Notes: a model not told the origin generated them from the letters alone. Shown: positions 44,468-54,057, numbered from the stretch's first letter. The stretch is DNA of 64,000 nt from Pseudomonadota bacterium (GCA_029550345.1 JAKPHK010000001.1:1-64000), one strand, 5' to 3'. Translations and numbers: made by a program.

Positions 44468-45616
44468 TCAATAGAAGTCCGGGTTGGTGCGCACATCGTT
44501 CAGGCTGATCCGGCCGAACAGGACCTTCATCACCCAGACGGTATAGGCCAGCACAACCGGCAGCAGGATCACCGTTACCAGCAACATGATCCACAGCGTC
44601 AGATGGCTTGACGACGCATTCCACGCGGTCAGGCTGGATTGCGGGTCGATCGAACTGGGAAGGATGAACGGAAACATCGACAGCCCGACCGTCGCGATGA
44701 TCCCCACCGTCGCCAGCGAGGAACCGGCGAGGTTGAGCGTGTGGCTCTGGCGGCGCATCGCGATCAGTGCGATCAGCGGCCCGGCCAGTCCAAGGATCGG
44801 GGCAATCACCATCCAGGGATGGCGGGCATAGTTATCAAGCCAGGCGCCCGGCGCCGCCACGGTCTTGACGAACAGCGGGTTCGACGGGCCGTTCGGATCG
44901 ACCGCACCTTCCAGGCGGAAGCCCATGCTGCCGCCAGCGACCCAAAACCCGCCGACCGCGAACAGGATCACGCTGGCAATCGCTGCCACAGTGCCGATCC
45001 GGCGCACCCGGTCGAGCACCGGCCCCGGCTCGATCTTGACCGAGAGGAACCCGGCCCCGTGCATGACCACCATCGCCACCGAGAGCAGCCCGGTCATCAG
45101 CGCGAAGGGTGAGAACAGCCCCAGCAGCGAACCTTCATAGAAGCTGCGCAGGTTGCTATCGAGCCGGAACGGCGCGCCTTGCAGGACATTGCCGACCGCC
45201 ACGCCAAAGACCAGCGCAGGCACGAAACCGCCGATGAACAGCGCCCAGTCCCAGCGACTGCGCCAGGCCGGATCGGGGCGCTTTGAGCGGTACTTGAACG
45301 ATACCGGCCGCAGGATCAGCGCACTGAGCACCAGGAACATCGCAAGGTAGAAGCCCGAAAAGCTGACTGCATAGACAAACGGCCAGGCCGCAAAGATCGC
45401 GCCGCCACCAAGGATGAACCAGACCTGGTGGCCTTCCCAGTGCGGGGCGATCGCATTGATCGCCAGGCGGCGCTCTTCATCGGTCTTGCCGATAAAGGGC
45501 ATCAGGGCGGCCACCCCAAGGTCATAGCCATCGGTCAGCGCAAAGCCGATCAGCAGCGTGCCCAGCAGGCCCCACCAGATGATCCGCAGGGTTTCATAGT
45601 CGAGAGGAATTTCCAT
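44468..45616 (-). CDS. cydB: Cytochrome bd ubiquinol oxidase subunit II
   Basis: A 382-residue membrane subunit with 8-9 helices (MEIPLDYETLRIIWWGLLGTLLIGFALTDGYDLGVAALMPFIG at the start, conserved WEGHQVWFILGGGAIFAAWP). It completes the bd oxidase core with CydA. It begins 13 bases after cydA and is followed by cydX. Confidence 0.96.
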   Translation of the reverse strand: MEIPLDYETLRIIWWGLLGTLLIGFALTDGYDLGVAALMPFIGKTDEERRLAINAIAPHWEGHQVWFILGGGAIFAAWPFVYAVSFSGFYLAMFLVLSALILRPVSFKYRSKRPDPAWRSRWDWALFIGGFVPALVFGVAVGNVLQGAPFRLDSNLRSFYEGSLLGLFSPFALMTGLLSVAMVVMHGAGFLSVKIEPGPVLDRVRRIGTVAAIASVILFAVGGFWVAGGSMGFRLEGAVDPNGPSNPLFVKTVAAPGAWLDNYARHPWMVIAPILGLAGPLIALIAMRRQSHTLNLAGSSLATVGIIATVGLSMFPFILPSSIDPQSSLTAWNASSSHLTLWIMLLVTVILLPVVLAYTVWVMKVLFGRISLNDVRTNPDFY

Positions 45617-45629
45617 TTTTCAGCCTCCC

Positions 45630-47198
45630 TTATTCGGCCGGCAGCGGGGCATAGCCCGCGTTTCCGGTCAGGCCTTCAGGGTCATGGTGTTCGACCGGGC
45701 CCTTGCGGATTGTGGCGATCATCAGGCGCACCTCGATAACGGCCAGTGCCCCATAAAGCAGGGTGAAGCCGATGATCGTGGTCCAGATCTGGCCAAGCGA
45801 CAGCGAAGAGGCGGCAAGGAAGGTCGGCAGGACCCCTTCGACCGCCCACGGCTGGCGCCCGATTTCGGCCAGCATCCAGCCGAATTCGATCGCGATCCAG
45901 GGCAGGGGGATGATCGCCACCGCGATCCGCAGGAACCACGGCTTGCTGAACTTGCAGGCCGATGCGCAATAGAAGGCCAGCGCGAAGAACCCGATGAAGA
46001 AGAAACCAAGCCCCGCCATGAAGCGGAACAGCCAGAACATCACCGGGACGTTCGGGATCGTATCCTTCGCCGCGGTCAGAATCTGCTGATCGGTTGCGGC
46101 GCGCGGGTCGGCGACGTGGCGTTTCAGCAGCATGGCATAGCCAAGGTCGGCCTTGTGCCGTTCAAACTGTTCGCGCGCGGCCAGGTTCGTGCGATCGACC
46201 TTAAGCGTTTCCACCGCATCGTAGGCGACGATCCCGCTGCGGATCCGCTCATCGGCCTTCAGGACCAGTTCGTTGATCCCCATCACCTGACCGCTCAGGC
46301 TGCGGGTTGAAATCAGCCCGAGAACATAGGGGACCTTGACTTCCCAGCGGGTTTCCTGGGTTTCCATGTCGGGGATGCCGAACAGCGAAAGCCCGGCCGG
46401 CGCCGGCTCGGTGTGCCACATCGCCTCGATCGCGGCGAGCTTCATGCGCTGGTTGTCGGTCAGCGCGTAACCGGATTCGTCACCCAGCACCACGACCGAG
46501 AGCGACGCGGCCAGGCCGAAGGCGGAGGCCACCATCATCGAGCGGCGCGCGACATTGGTCCATTTGCCCTTCAGCAGATACCAGGCCGAAACCCCCATCA
46601 CGAAGACCGCCCCGGCAACATAGCCGGCGCTGACGGTGTGGACGAATTTGGCCTGGGCGACCGGGTTGAACAGGACGGAGTAGAAATCCGTCACTTCCAT
46701 GCGCATCGTTTCGGGATTGAAGGCCGCGCCGACCGGGTTCTGCATCCAGCCGTTGGCGATCAGGATCCACAGCGCCGAAAGGTTCGATCCAAGCGCGACC
46801 ATGAAAGTCACGCCAAGGTGCGCCACTTTCGACAGCTTGTCCCAGCCGAAGAACATCAGCCCGACAAAGGTTGCCTCAAGAAAGAAGGCCATCAGCCCTT
46901 CGATCGCCAGCGGGGCCCCGAAAATGTCACCGACATAGTGCGAGTAATAGGCCCAGTTGGTCCCGAACTCGAACTCCATCGTGATCCCGGTCGCCACGCC
47001 GAGCACGAAGTTGATGCCGAACAGCTTGCCCCAGAATCGGGTGATGACGCGCCAGATCTCTCGCCCGGTCATCACATAGATGCTTTCCATGATGACCAGC
47101 AGGAACGAAAGTCCCAGGGTCAACGGCACGAAAAGGAAGTGATACATTGCCGTGAGCGCGAACTGGAGTCGGCTCAACTCGACAACCGCCATGTCCAT
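45630..47198 (-). CDS. cydA: Cytochrome bd ubiquinol oxidase subunit I
   Basis: A 522-residue quinol-oxidising subunit that carries haems b558, b595 and d. SRLQFALTAMYHFLFVPLTLG holds the first haem His, and GDESGYALTDNQRMKLAAIEAMW begins a long Q loop (to about residue 385) of the E. coli type rather than the short cyanide-insensitive type; GWMLAEIGRQPWAVEG is conserved. ATG 47198 has AAGGAG 8 bases upstream. Expression is expected under low oxygen or respiratory stress; see the operator in the cydA-cydD gap. Confidence 0.97.
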   Translation of the reverse strand: MDMAVVELSRLQFALTAMYHFLFVPLTLGLSFLLVIMESIYVMTGREIWRVITRFWGKLFGINFVLGVATGITMEFEFGTNWAYYSHYVGDIFGAPLAIEGLMAFFLEATFVGLMFFGWDKLSKVAHLGVTFMVALGSNLSALWILIANGWMQNPVGAAFNPETMRMEVTDFYSVLFNPVAQAKFVHTVSAGYVAGAVFVMGVSAWYLLKGKWTNVARRSMMVASAFGLAASLSVVVLGDESGYALTDNQRMKLAAIEAMWHTEPAPAGLSLFGIPDMETQETRWEVKVPYVLGLISTRSLSGQVMGINELVLKADERIRSGIVAYDAVETLKVDRTNLAAREQFERHKADLGYAMLLKRHVADPRAATDQQILTAAKDTIPNVPVMFWLFRFMAGLGFFFIGFFALAFYCASACKFSKPWFLRIAVAIIPLPWIAIEFGWMLAEIGRQPWAVEGVLPTFLAASSLSLGQIWTTIIGFTLLYGALAVIEVRLMIATIRKGPVEHHDPEGLTGNAGYAPLPAE

Positions 47199-47274
47199 CG
47201 GTTTGCTCCTTGCCCGATTGCGGGCATTCAGATGGCCCTCGACTCGCGAGGGGTTATCATTTAATGACTTTTCG

Positions 47275-47299
47275 AATATTAGAATATTATAATATGGTC
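47275..47299. promoter_or_regulatory. AT-rich operator/promoter between cydA and cydD
   Basis: The divergent gap contains AATAT three times at 8-base spacing (47275, 47283, 47291) and the perfect 12-bp palindrome ATATTATAATAT at 47284-47295. On the plus strand TATAAT-like sequence can serve as the cydD -10; on the minus strand TTGACC (47301-47296) can be the cydA -35, which places the palindrome in the spacer. It is strikingly AT-rich for this genome, as expected for a repressor site. Confidence 0.65.
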
Positions 47300-47322
47300 A
47301 AGCCTTGATTGCCTGAGACTCG

Positions 47323-48966
47323 ATGTCTGAAACTTACGCCGAAAAACCAATGCAGGCAGGTCATTTTCTCGATCGGGTCGCTGATCGGGCGGCCGGTCGG
47401 ATTGCGGCAGGCTGGTGGCTGCTCGATGCGATCGGTGCGATCCTGTTTGCAGGCAGCCTGGCTACCCTTGTCGGGGGTTGGAGTGCGCATGGTGGTAGCA
47501 TGGTGGTGGTCTGGCCGCTCGCTGGTCTTGTCCTGGCCGGCATGGTGCGGGCGCTTGCGCAGGGGCTTGCCGCCACATCGGGGCAGCGTGCCGCCAACAG
47601 CGCGAAGCGGGCCTTGCGCAAGGATCTGGCCGGACTGCTGCTGCCATCGCGGCTGCTGCGCGGCGGCCTGATCGGTGAGGACCTGCGGCTGGCCGTTGAC
47701 GATGTCGAAGCGCAGGAAGGGATGGTCGCCCGGTTCGCCCCGCTGCGCCTTGCGGCGGTCCTTTCGCCCTTGCTGATCGGCGCGGCAATTGGCCTGGCAT
47801 CGTGGTTTTCAGCCCTGATCCTGCTGCTCACACTGATCCCGTTCGGGATCGGGATGGCGCTGGCCGGGCTGGCCGGCAAGACCGAGGCGGACCGCCAGAT
47901 CGAGGCGCTGAGTCGCCTTTCGGGCCTGTTCGTCGATCGGGTGGCGAGCCTGCCGGTGATCCTGTCCTTTGGCGCGGAGGACCGGATCGCGCGGCAAATC
48001 GGCGCCGCCGCAAACGAAGTGGCGCAGCGAACGATGCAGATCCTGCGGGTGGCTTTCGTTTCCAGCGCGGTCCTTGAATTTTTCGCCGCGCTATCGGTCG
48101 CGCTGGTCGCGGTCTATTGCGGGTTTTCATTGCTGGGGCTGCTGCCGTTTCCAGCACCGGAACGCCTGACCTTGCCGCAAGCCTTCTTCGCCCTCGCGCT
48201 GGCGCCGGAATTCTACCTCGGAATGCGCCGCATGGCAGCGGCCTATCACGACAAGCAGCAGGCCCAGGCCGCCCAGCGCCGGATCGCTTCTGCGGTTGCC
48301 GGGATCGCCTCTGACATTCAGGCCGGAGAGGCTGCGCCCGCGGGTATACCGCACCTGCTGGGCTGCGCCGATCTTACGGTTGCCTATCCGGGGGGCAGCC
48401 GGATCGGTCCGGTATCGGCCGACTGGTCGGGGCCGGGGCTGCACGTCATCACAGGCCCCACCGGGGGCGGCAAATCCTCTCTGCTCAAGGCTCTGGTCGG
48501 CCTCGCGCCGGTCGCGTCGGGAGCGGTCTTGCGGGACGGGCGGGCCGTGATCCCGGTCGCGCTCAGGCAGCAGATCGGGTGGGCCGGACAGCGACCGATC
48601 CTGCTGCCGGGAAGTCTGGAGGAAAACCTTGCGCTCGGAAATCCGGGGCTGCGCAGCATTCCGACCGACCTTCTCGAAGCCTGCGGACTGGCCGAGCTGG
48701 TATCCACGCGCGGCCTCGACCTGACGATCGATCCGCGCGGATCGGGCCTTTCCGGCGGTGAACGGCGGCGCATCGGCCTGCTCCGCGCGATCCTAAGCGA
48801 TCGCCCGGTCCTGCTGCTGGATGAACCGACCGCCGATCTTGATCCGCAATCGGCAACCAGAGTGATCACTTTGCTCAAGGCACTGTCGGCCCGGCGGCTG
48901 GTGATCGCCGCCACTCATGACGGCAATCTGGTGGCCGCAGCCGACAGCGAGGTGGCCCTGACATGA
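47323..48966 (+). CDS. cydD: Thiol reductant ABC exporter subunit CydD
   Basis: A 547-residue half-transporter with six N-terminal membrane helices and a C-terminal ATPase: Walker A GPTGGGKSSLLK, signature LSGGERRRIGLLRA, Walker B PVLLLDEPTADLD. With CydC it exports glutathione/cysteine to the periplasm and is needed for bd oxidase haem assembly. It is divergent from cydA, 124 bases between starts, and overlaps cydC by ATGA. Confidence 0.95.
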   Translation: MSETYAEKPMQAGHFLDRVADRAAGRIAAGWWLLDAIGAILFAGSLATLVGGWSAHGGSMVVVWPLAGLVLAGMVRALAQGLAATSGQRAANSAKRALRKDLAGLLLPSRLLRGGLIGEDLRLAVDDVEAQEGMVARFAPLRLAAVLSPLLIGAAIGLASWFSALILLLTLIPFGIGMALAGLAGKTEADRQIEALSRLSGLFVDRVASLPVILSFGAEDRIARQIGAAANEVAQRTMQILRVAFVSSAVLEFFAALSVALVAVYCGFSLLGLLPFPAPERLTLPQAFFALALAPEFYLGMRRMAAAYHDKQQAQAAQRRIASAVAGIASDIQAGEAAPAGIPHLLGCADLTVAYPGGSRIGPVSADWSGPGLHVITGPTGGGKSSLLKALVGLAPVASGAVLRDGRAVIPVALRQQIGWAGQRPILLPGSLEENLALGNPGLRSIPTDLLEACGLAELVSTRGLDLTIDPRGSGLSGGERRRIGLLRAILSDRPVLLLDEPTADLDPQSATRVITLLKALSARRLVIAATHDGNLVAAADSEVALT

Positions 48967-50543
48967 TCGACAAGCTGCTGAACGAGGCGACAAGCGGTCA
49001 GGCCCGCTCGACCCGGATCGCGGTGGCCCTTGCCATTGCTGCGGCGCTGGCCGGGGTCGCGCTGCTGGCGATATCGGGCTGGTTCCTGACCGGCGCGGCG
49101 CTGGCAGGGGCGGCGGGGCCGATCGCGGCGCGCGGTTTCAATTATCTGCTGCCCAGCGCCGGAATCAGGACCATGGCGATCGTGCGCACGCTTTGCCGTT
49201 ATGGAGAGCGCCTTTACGGCCACAAGGCCGCGCTGTTTGCGCTGGCAGAGCTGCGCCCGGCGCTGTTCCGGCGGCTGGCCGGCGCCGCACCTGCGCTGGC
49301 CTTTCCGCGCAGCGGGGGGGAGGTCGCGGCGGCGCTGGGGTCTGACGTCGATTCACTGGAAAACAGCGTTGTCAGGCAGGTGACGATTCCCGCCGCCGTC
49401 GCCGCGGCTCTGGCCGGGCTGATCGCGGCATCGCTGGCCGGATGGGGTGCCGCGCTGGCTTTCGCCGCGGTGCTGGCGGGGATGCTCGGTGTGGCACGTC
49501 TTGCCGCTCCGCGCCTGCTGGCCGGTCCGCGCCGCGACCATGCCGCCGCGCTTGGTCTGCTGAAACGCGACTACGCGCTCTATTCCGCCAGCCCAGAAGA
49601 GATCGCGATTTATGGACTGACCACAAGGGTGGAGCTGGCCCTGGCAGGCCATGTGCGCGAGATCGACCGCACCCGGCTTGCGATCGTGCGGGGGGAGGGC
49701 TGGATCGTGGGTGGTCAGGTGGTGCTCGCCAGCCTTGGCGTTGCGGTTGTCCTGGCCCTGGCCAGTGGCGGCGCCGCGATTGCCGCCTTTGCCGCACTGG
49801 GCGCGGCGGCCGCAGCGGATGGCTGGGCTATGCTCGCCCGGATTGCAATCGACCGCCAGACCGTTGACGAGGCAAAGGCCCGATTGGGGCAGATAGCAGA
49901 CCTTCCGTCGCGGCCGGGCTTCGTGCGGATCGATCCCGCCAGCCCGCTTTGCCTGACGGTTGCGGGGCGTGAGCACAGCATTGCTGCGCGGCAGCGGGTG
50001 CTGCTGGCAGGCGGATCCGGATCGGGCAAATCACGGCTGCTGGAAACCCTGGTCGGTCTGCGCAGCGATGCCCCGCAGATGGTGGCGATCGGATTGCAGC
50101 CCGTGGCCGACCTGGGGATCGACGCGCTGCGCGATCTGTTTGCCTATGTGCCGCAGGATGCGCATCTGATTGCCGGAACCGTCGCCGATAACCTGAAGCT
50201 CGCCCGCCCAGGGCTGTCGCCGCAGGCCATGTGGGCGGCGCTGCGGATCGCCTGTCTCGAAGATGTGGTCGCGGCGCTTCCGAACCAGCTTGATCAATGG
50301 CTGGGGGATGATGGCGCCCGCCTGTCCGGCGGGCAGCGCAAGCGCCTATCGCTGGCGCGGGCCTTGCTCGCCGGGCGGTCGTGGCTGGTTCTGGATGAAC
50401 CCAGCGAAGGGCTTGATCTGGAAACTGAAAGCGAAATGGCTGATCGGCTTGCCCATTGGCTCGATGAAACCGGCACCGGACTTGTTCTTGTCAGCCACCG
50501 CCCGGGGCTGCACCGCCTGGCCGACATAACCATCGATATCTGA
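48963..50543 (+). CDS. cydC: Thiol reductant ABC exporter subunit CydC
   Basis: A 526-residue partner of CydD: membrane region with RTLCRYGERLYGH and FPRSGGEVAAALGSDVDSLEN, ATPase with LLAGGSGSGKSRLLETLVG (Walker A), LSGGQRKRLSLARALL (signature) and SWLVLDEPSEGLD (Walker B). The acceptor of the start codon overlaps the cydD stop. Confidence 0.95.
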   Translation: MIDKLLNEATSGQARSTRIAVALAIAAALAGVALLAISGWFLTGAALAGAAGPIAARGFNYLLPSAGIRTMAIVRTLCRYGERLYGHKAALFALAELRPALFRRLAGAAPALAFPRSGGEVAAALGSDVDSLENSVVRQVTIPAAVAAALAGLIAASLAGWGAALAFAAVLAGMLGVARLAAPRLLAGPRRDHAAALGLLKRDYALYSASPEEIAIYGLTTRVELALAGHVREIDRTRLAIVRGEGWIVGGQVVLASLGVAVVLALASGGAAIAAFAALGAAAAADGWAMLARIAIDRQTVDEAKARLGQIADLPSRPGFVRIDPASPLCLTVAGREHSIAARQRVLLAGGSGSGKSRLLETLVGLRSDAPQMVAIGLQPVADLGIDALRDLFAYVPQDAHLIAGTVADNLKLARPGLSPQAMWAALRIACLEDVVAALPNQLDQWLGDDGARLSGGQRKRLSLARALLAGRSWLVLDEPSEGLDLETESEMADRLAHWLDETGTGLVLVSHRPGLHRLADITIDI

Positions 50544-50551
50544 GGCAGCGC

Positions 50552-50941
50552 CTATCGCGCCCGGCGGGTGACACGGGCGAACATCGCTGCGCCAATCCGG
50601 GTATCGACCGCTGCTCCGGGTGTGTCCTGCTGCGATCCCGCCGCCAGCCGGTCGTCTGCCAGGGCTTCGACCAGCGCGGCCGCCGCCCGCAGGCTTTGCG
50701 GATCGCCGCTGTAGAATACCTGTTTTGCCTCACGCCGGGCAGTCACCAGCATAGCCTTTCGCAGGATCGCGAGCTGCTGGCTGAGTGCAGACAGTCCCAG
50801 GCCGGTGCGTTCGGCCAGATCGCCGACCGACCGTTCATCACGGCGCAGCTGGGTCAGAATCAACAGCCGCATCGGGTGGCCCAGCACGCGCAGCAGTTCG
50901 GCCTGTTCTTCAAGCGTTGGCGTGGAGGGCGATGCCGTCAT
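50552..50941 (-). CDS. ArsR-family winged-helix regulator
   Basis: A 129-residue ArsR/SmtB-type repressor: LLRVLGHPMRLLILTQLRRDERSVGDLAERTGLGLSALSQQLAILRKAMLV is the winged helix with recognition helix, then RREAKQVFYSG as the beta-wing, similar in layout to BigR/SqrR/YgaV. No cysteine is present in this frame, so it is neither a metal-thiolate nor a persulfide sensor of the classical kind. ATG 50941 overlaps the peroxiredoxin stop (ATGA), hence translated with it. It converges with cydC across an 8-base gap. Confidence 0.87.
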   Translation of the reverse strand: MTASPSTPTLEEQAELLRVLGHPMRLLILTQLRRDERSVGDLAERTGLGLSALSQQLAILRKAMLVTARREAKQVFYSGDPQSLRAAAALVEALADDRLAAGSQQDTPGAAVDTRIGAAMFARVTRRAR

Positions 50942-51588
50942 CGCGGTTTGTCCGGCATGGTGCGGTAGAACCATTCGGTGGCGTTGGGACCAGCGAGGGC
51001 ATCGGCCTTGTTGAAGCCGGGCGGAGCCAGCAGCGCCTCACCCGGCTCCCAGCCTTCGGGGGTCAGGCACTCACCATCAGCGGTCCGGCGCAGCGCTGCA
51101 ACAATCCGCAGCATTTCCTTTACCGACCTGCCGACGGCCAGCGGATACCAGTTCATCGCCCTGACGATTCCGTCAGGATCGATGAAATAGACGGCCCGGA
51201 CCGACGCCGCATTGTCCTGCTCTGCCGAAACCATGCCATAGGCGCGGGCAATTTCCAGGTTGGGGTCTTCAACGATCGGGAAGGGCACCGTAACCCCAAG
51301 ATCATCATGGATCGCCCGCAGCCACGCCAGGTGGGAAAACAGGCTGTCAACCGAGTGCCCCAAGAGGCTGCATTCAAGCGCCTCGAATTGCTCGAAGGCC
51401 TGGGCAAGGGAAATGAATTCGCTGGTGCAGATCGGGGTGAAATCGCCCGGGTGCGAAAAGAACATCAGCCAGCGCCCGCGATAGTCACTGAGCCTGACCA
51501 TGCCCTCGGTCGATCGCGCAACGAAATCTGGCGCGGCCTCACCGATCCGCAGCGGTTCGAAGCTGTCAACGCCTGGTCGGTCTTCCAT
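50938..51588 (-). CDS. Prx6/AhpC-type peroxiredoxin
   Basis: A 216-residue peroxiredoxin that reduces peroxides via Cys54 in HPGDFTPICTSEF, with the Arg and Thr of the active site. A second cysteine stands in DGECLTPEGWEPGE near the C-terminus, and GFNKADALAGPNATEWFYRTMPDKPR forms the tail. This subgroup (including archaeal and bacterial Prx6-like proteins) takes long C-terminal extensions. It is the first gene of the arsR unit. Confidence 0.88.
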   Translation of the reverse strand: MEDRPGVDSFEPLRIGEAAPDFVARSTEGMVRLSDYRGRWLMFFSHPGDFTPICTSEFISLAQAFEQFEALECSLLGHSVDSLFSHLAWLRAIHDDLGVTVPFPIVEDPNLEIARAYGMVSAEQDNAASVRAVYFIDPDGIVRAMNWYPLAVGRSVKEMLRIVAALRRTADGECLTPEGWEPGEALLAPPGFNKADALAGPNATEWFYRTMPDKPR

Positions 51589-51608
51589 CAGTGCGATCCA
51601 ATGCCCAT

Positions 51609-51640
51609 TTGATCAATTTATATAAGTTATAATCAATATG
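51609..51640 (-). promoter_or_regulatory. AT-rich promoter region of the peroxiredoxin-arsR unit
   Basis: An isolated AT-rich stretch just upstream of the peroxiredoxin gene contains TTGATCAA (51609-51616) and the 11-bp palindrome TATAAGTTATA (51620-51630), with TTATAAT overlapping it. It resembles the AT-rich cydA-cydD operator in composition and in sharing TTATAAT. It is a candidate autoregulatory site of the ArsR protein. Confidence 0.55.
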
Positions 51641-51751
51641 CAACGGGCCTCTTAATGCGGGCCGTAATGGCGCAGCATCGAAAATCGTCAGGGCGGCGTC
51701 ATTGATCCAGGTCATCCAGAAAATTTGCGGGCAGAAGCCTGGTCCGGCAGC

Positions 51752-52468
51752 TCAGTCGAGCTTGCGGTGCAATACTGCAATCCGGCCCGGCAGCTCGATC
51801 CGGCGGTCGTCGGGACCATAGAGCAGGTTCGGGTGGCTGAGTTGCGGAAACTCGGCCGGGTCTGGTTCATACCGGGCGGTGAGCGCGGCATCGGCCAAGC
51901 GGAAATGGGCATTGCCTATCGCCAGCCAGCCACCGGGGGCGAGCGCGCTGTCCAGCGCGGCAAGTGCATCGTCAAAGCGGGCAAAGGGCATGATAGCGGC
52001 GCAGTTCTGCGGGCGCTCGGATTCGAGCTGACCGTGCCGCAAGACCGCCATGGCCAGGATCGCATCGAACTGTTCTCCGGCGGACGGGGCGGCGGCAATC
52101 CGATAGTCTCCGTCCGGATCGGCGGCTCTGGCCCTGGCGATCACCCGGCGGTTGAGATCCAGCCCGACTATTCGGGCGGTGGGTATCCGGCGTTTCAGCG
52201 CGCGCACCTCTGCGCCGCTTGAGCAGCCAAATGAGAGGATCCGGGGCGAAGGCAGCTCTGCCAGCCGGGCAGCGATGGCATCGAACAGTTCGGGGTAGCG
52301 CTCCTCCAGGGTATCGGGGAACGGTTGAAGCAGGCCCGGTTCACCAGTCTGTAGCCGATGAATTTCGCGCAGTGCCGGGTCAAAATGTCGCCGCAGCCAC
52401 CGGCCCAGCGCCATGCCGCCCGGGATAGCCCGGGCCAGCCGCCGCATGGGTTCGATCCGATCAGCCAT
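51752..52468 (-). CDS. SAM-dependent methyltransferase (class I)
   Basis: A 238-residue class I methyltransferase-like protein. Motif I is ILSFGCSSGAEVRALK near residue 85, followed by IVGLDLNRRVIARAR and DYRIAAAPSAGEQFDAILAMAVLRHG. The target is unknown. ATG at 52468 is chosen; a GTG at 52486 would add 6 residues. It is divergent from the phospholipase D gene and not clearly linked to the neighbours. Confidence 0.8.
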   Translation of the reverse strand: MADRIEPMRRLARAIPGGMALGRWLRRHFDPALREIHRLQTGEPGLLQPFPDTLEERYPELFDAIAARLAELPSPRILSFGCSSGAEVRALKRRIPTARIVGLDLNRRVIARARAADPDGDYRIAAAPSAGEQFDAILAMAVLRHGQLESERPQNCAAIMPFARFDDALAALDSALAPGGWLAIGNAHFRLADAALTARYEPDPAEFPQLSHPNLLYGPDDRRIELPGRIAVLHRKLD

Positions 52469-52552
52469 GGCATCAGCAGATGTCACAAGCCCGCGGCCAG
52501 GGAAAGCGCCTTGACGGGTGACGGGATGCTTACCTCCGGCTATGGTATTGGA

Positions 52553-54046
52553 ATGAAGCCGGACGAGCCCGCCACAGAACCCCGTCGTTCGGTCTGGCGC
52601 TTTGCCCGGGCCAGCCGCGCGCACGTGGTGATCGATGCCGCGGCCTATTTCGTCCTGATGCAGCAGGCGATGCTGCGCGCGCAGCAGCGGATCCACATGA
52701 TCGGCTGGGATTTCGATACCCGCGTGCGGCTGGGGCCGGGACGCAAGTTCTATAACCTTCCGACCAAGGGTGTGCAGCCTGCCCGACTGGGGCCGTTCGT
52801 GATCTGGCTGACAGAGCGCACCAAGGGGCTACAGGTGCGGGTGCTGAAATGGAATTTCGGGGCACTCAAGTTCATTTTCCGTGGCTCGATGATCCTTGAT
52901 CTGTTTCGCTGGTGGATCAATCCATCGATCGATTTCAAGTTCGATGCCGCCCATCCGCTGGGCTGCAGCCACCACCAGAAGATCATCGTGATCGATGATG
53001 GCTTTGCCGTCTGCGGCGGGATCGACATGACCAGCGACCGCTGGGACACGCCCGAACATCTTGAGGCCGACCCGCGTCGCCGCCATCCCTATGGCACCCG
53101 GCTTTACGGCCCGTGGCACGATCTTTCGATGCTGGTAGAAGGCGATGCCGCCGCTGCGCTGGCTGAGCTTGGGCGGGAACGCTGGGTCCAGGCGGGGGCC
53201 GCGCCGCTACTGCCGTGTTCTCCGCAAGCAGAAACAGCCTGGCCGCCCAGTCTCAAGGCGGAATTTCGCGATGTCGAGGTCGGCATAGCCCGAACCCGTT
53301 CGGCCTGGGGTGGCCTTGACGAAGTGCGCGAGATTGAGGCGCTGTTCGTGGAACACATTCGCCGGGCGAAGCGCTTCATCTATGCCGAAAGCCAGTACTT
53401 CGCCTCGCGCACAGTGGCCGAGGCGATTGCCGAGCGGGTGGCCGAGCCCGATCCGCCGGAAATCGTTCTGATCAACCCCGAAAGCGCCGACGGCTGGCTG
53501 GAACAGGCGGCGATGGACGGGGCACGGGTGCGGTTGTGCCGAGCGATTGGGGAGCGCGATCATCTGCGCCGCTTCAGGATCTACATCCCACGCAATGCCG
53601 CGGGTACGCCGATCTATGTCCATTCCAAGGCGATGATTGTCGATGATGAGATCGTGCGGATCGGCTCTGCCAACATGAACAACCGTTCGATGGGACTCGA
53701 CAGCGAATGCGATATGTTCATCGATGCGGCCAGGCCGGGCAACGATCATGCCCGCGAACCGATCCGGCGGCTGCGAATTCGGCTGCTGGCGGAGCATTGC
53801 GGGATGGACGAGGCCGAGGTCGAGGCCGAGCTGGAGCTTCACGGTTCGATGTTCGATCTGATCGAAAACGCGCCGCGCCGCCGCAAGCAGATCGATCCTT
53901 TTGTCTTGCGTCCGCTGACAGAAGCGGAGAAGGCTGTTGCCGATACCGCGCTGCTCGATCCCGAGCGGCCAGAAGAATTGTTTGAGCCTTTCAGCCGCCG
54001 CCGTGGCCTTTTCCGGCGCGGGGGCTGGCTGCGCAGACCGGGCTGA
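52553..54046 (+). CDS. Phospholipase D family protein (cardiolipin synthase-like)
   Basis: A 497-residue protein with two HKD motifs: HHQKIIVIDDGFAVCGGIDMTSDRWD and HSKAMIVDDEIVRIGSANMNNRSMG. This fits PLD-type phosphatidyl transferases, though the lack of N-terminal membrane helices sets it apart from classic Cls. An ATG at 52526, preceded by GGGTGACGGG, would add 9 residues and is an alternative start. Substrate unknown: cardiolipin synthesis or phospholipid hydrolysis. Confidence 0.87.
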   Translation: MKPDEPATEPRRSVWRFARASRAHVVIDAAAYFVLMQQAMLRAQQRIHMIGWDFDTRVRLGPGRKFYNLPTKGVQPARLGPFVIWLTERTKGLQVRVLKWNFGALKFIFRGSMILDLFRWWINPSIDFKFDAAHPLGCSHHQKIIVIDDGFAVCGGIDMTSDRWDTPEHLEADPRRRHPYGTRLYGPWHDLSMLVEGDAAAALAELGRERWVQAGAAPLLPCSPQAETAWPPSLKAEFRDVEVGIARTRSAWGGLDEVREIEALFVEHIRRAKRFIYAESQYFASRTVAEAIAERVAEPDPPEIVLINPESADGWLEQAAMDGARVRLCRAIGERDHLRRFRIYIPRNAAGTPIYVHSKAMIVDDEIVRIGSANMNNRSMGLDSECDMFIDAARPGNDHAREPIRRLRIRLLAEHCGMDEAEVEAELELHGSMFDLIENAPRRRKQIDPFVLRPLTEAEKAVADTALLDPERPEELFEPFSRRRGLFRRGGWLRRPG

Positions 54047-54057
54047 AGGAGAGAGTG

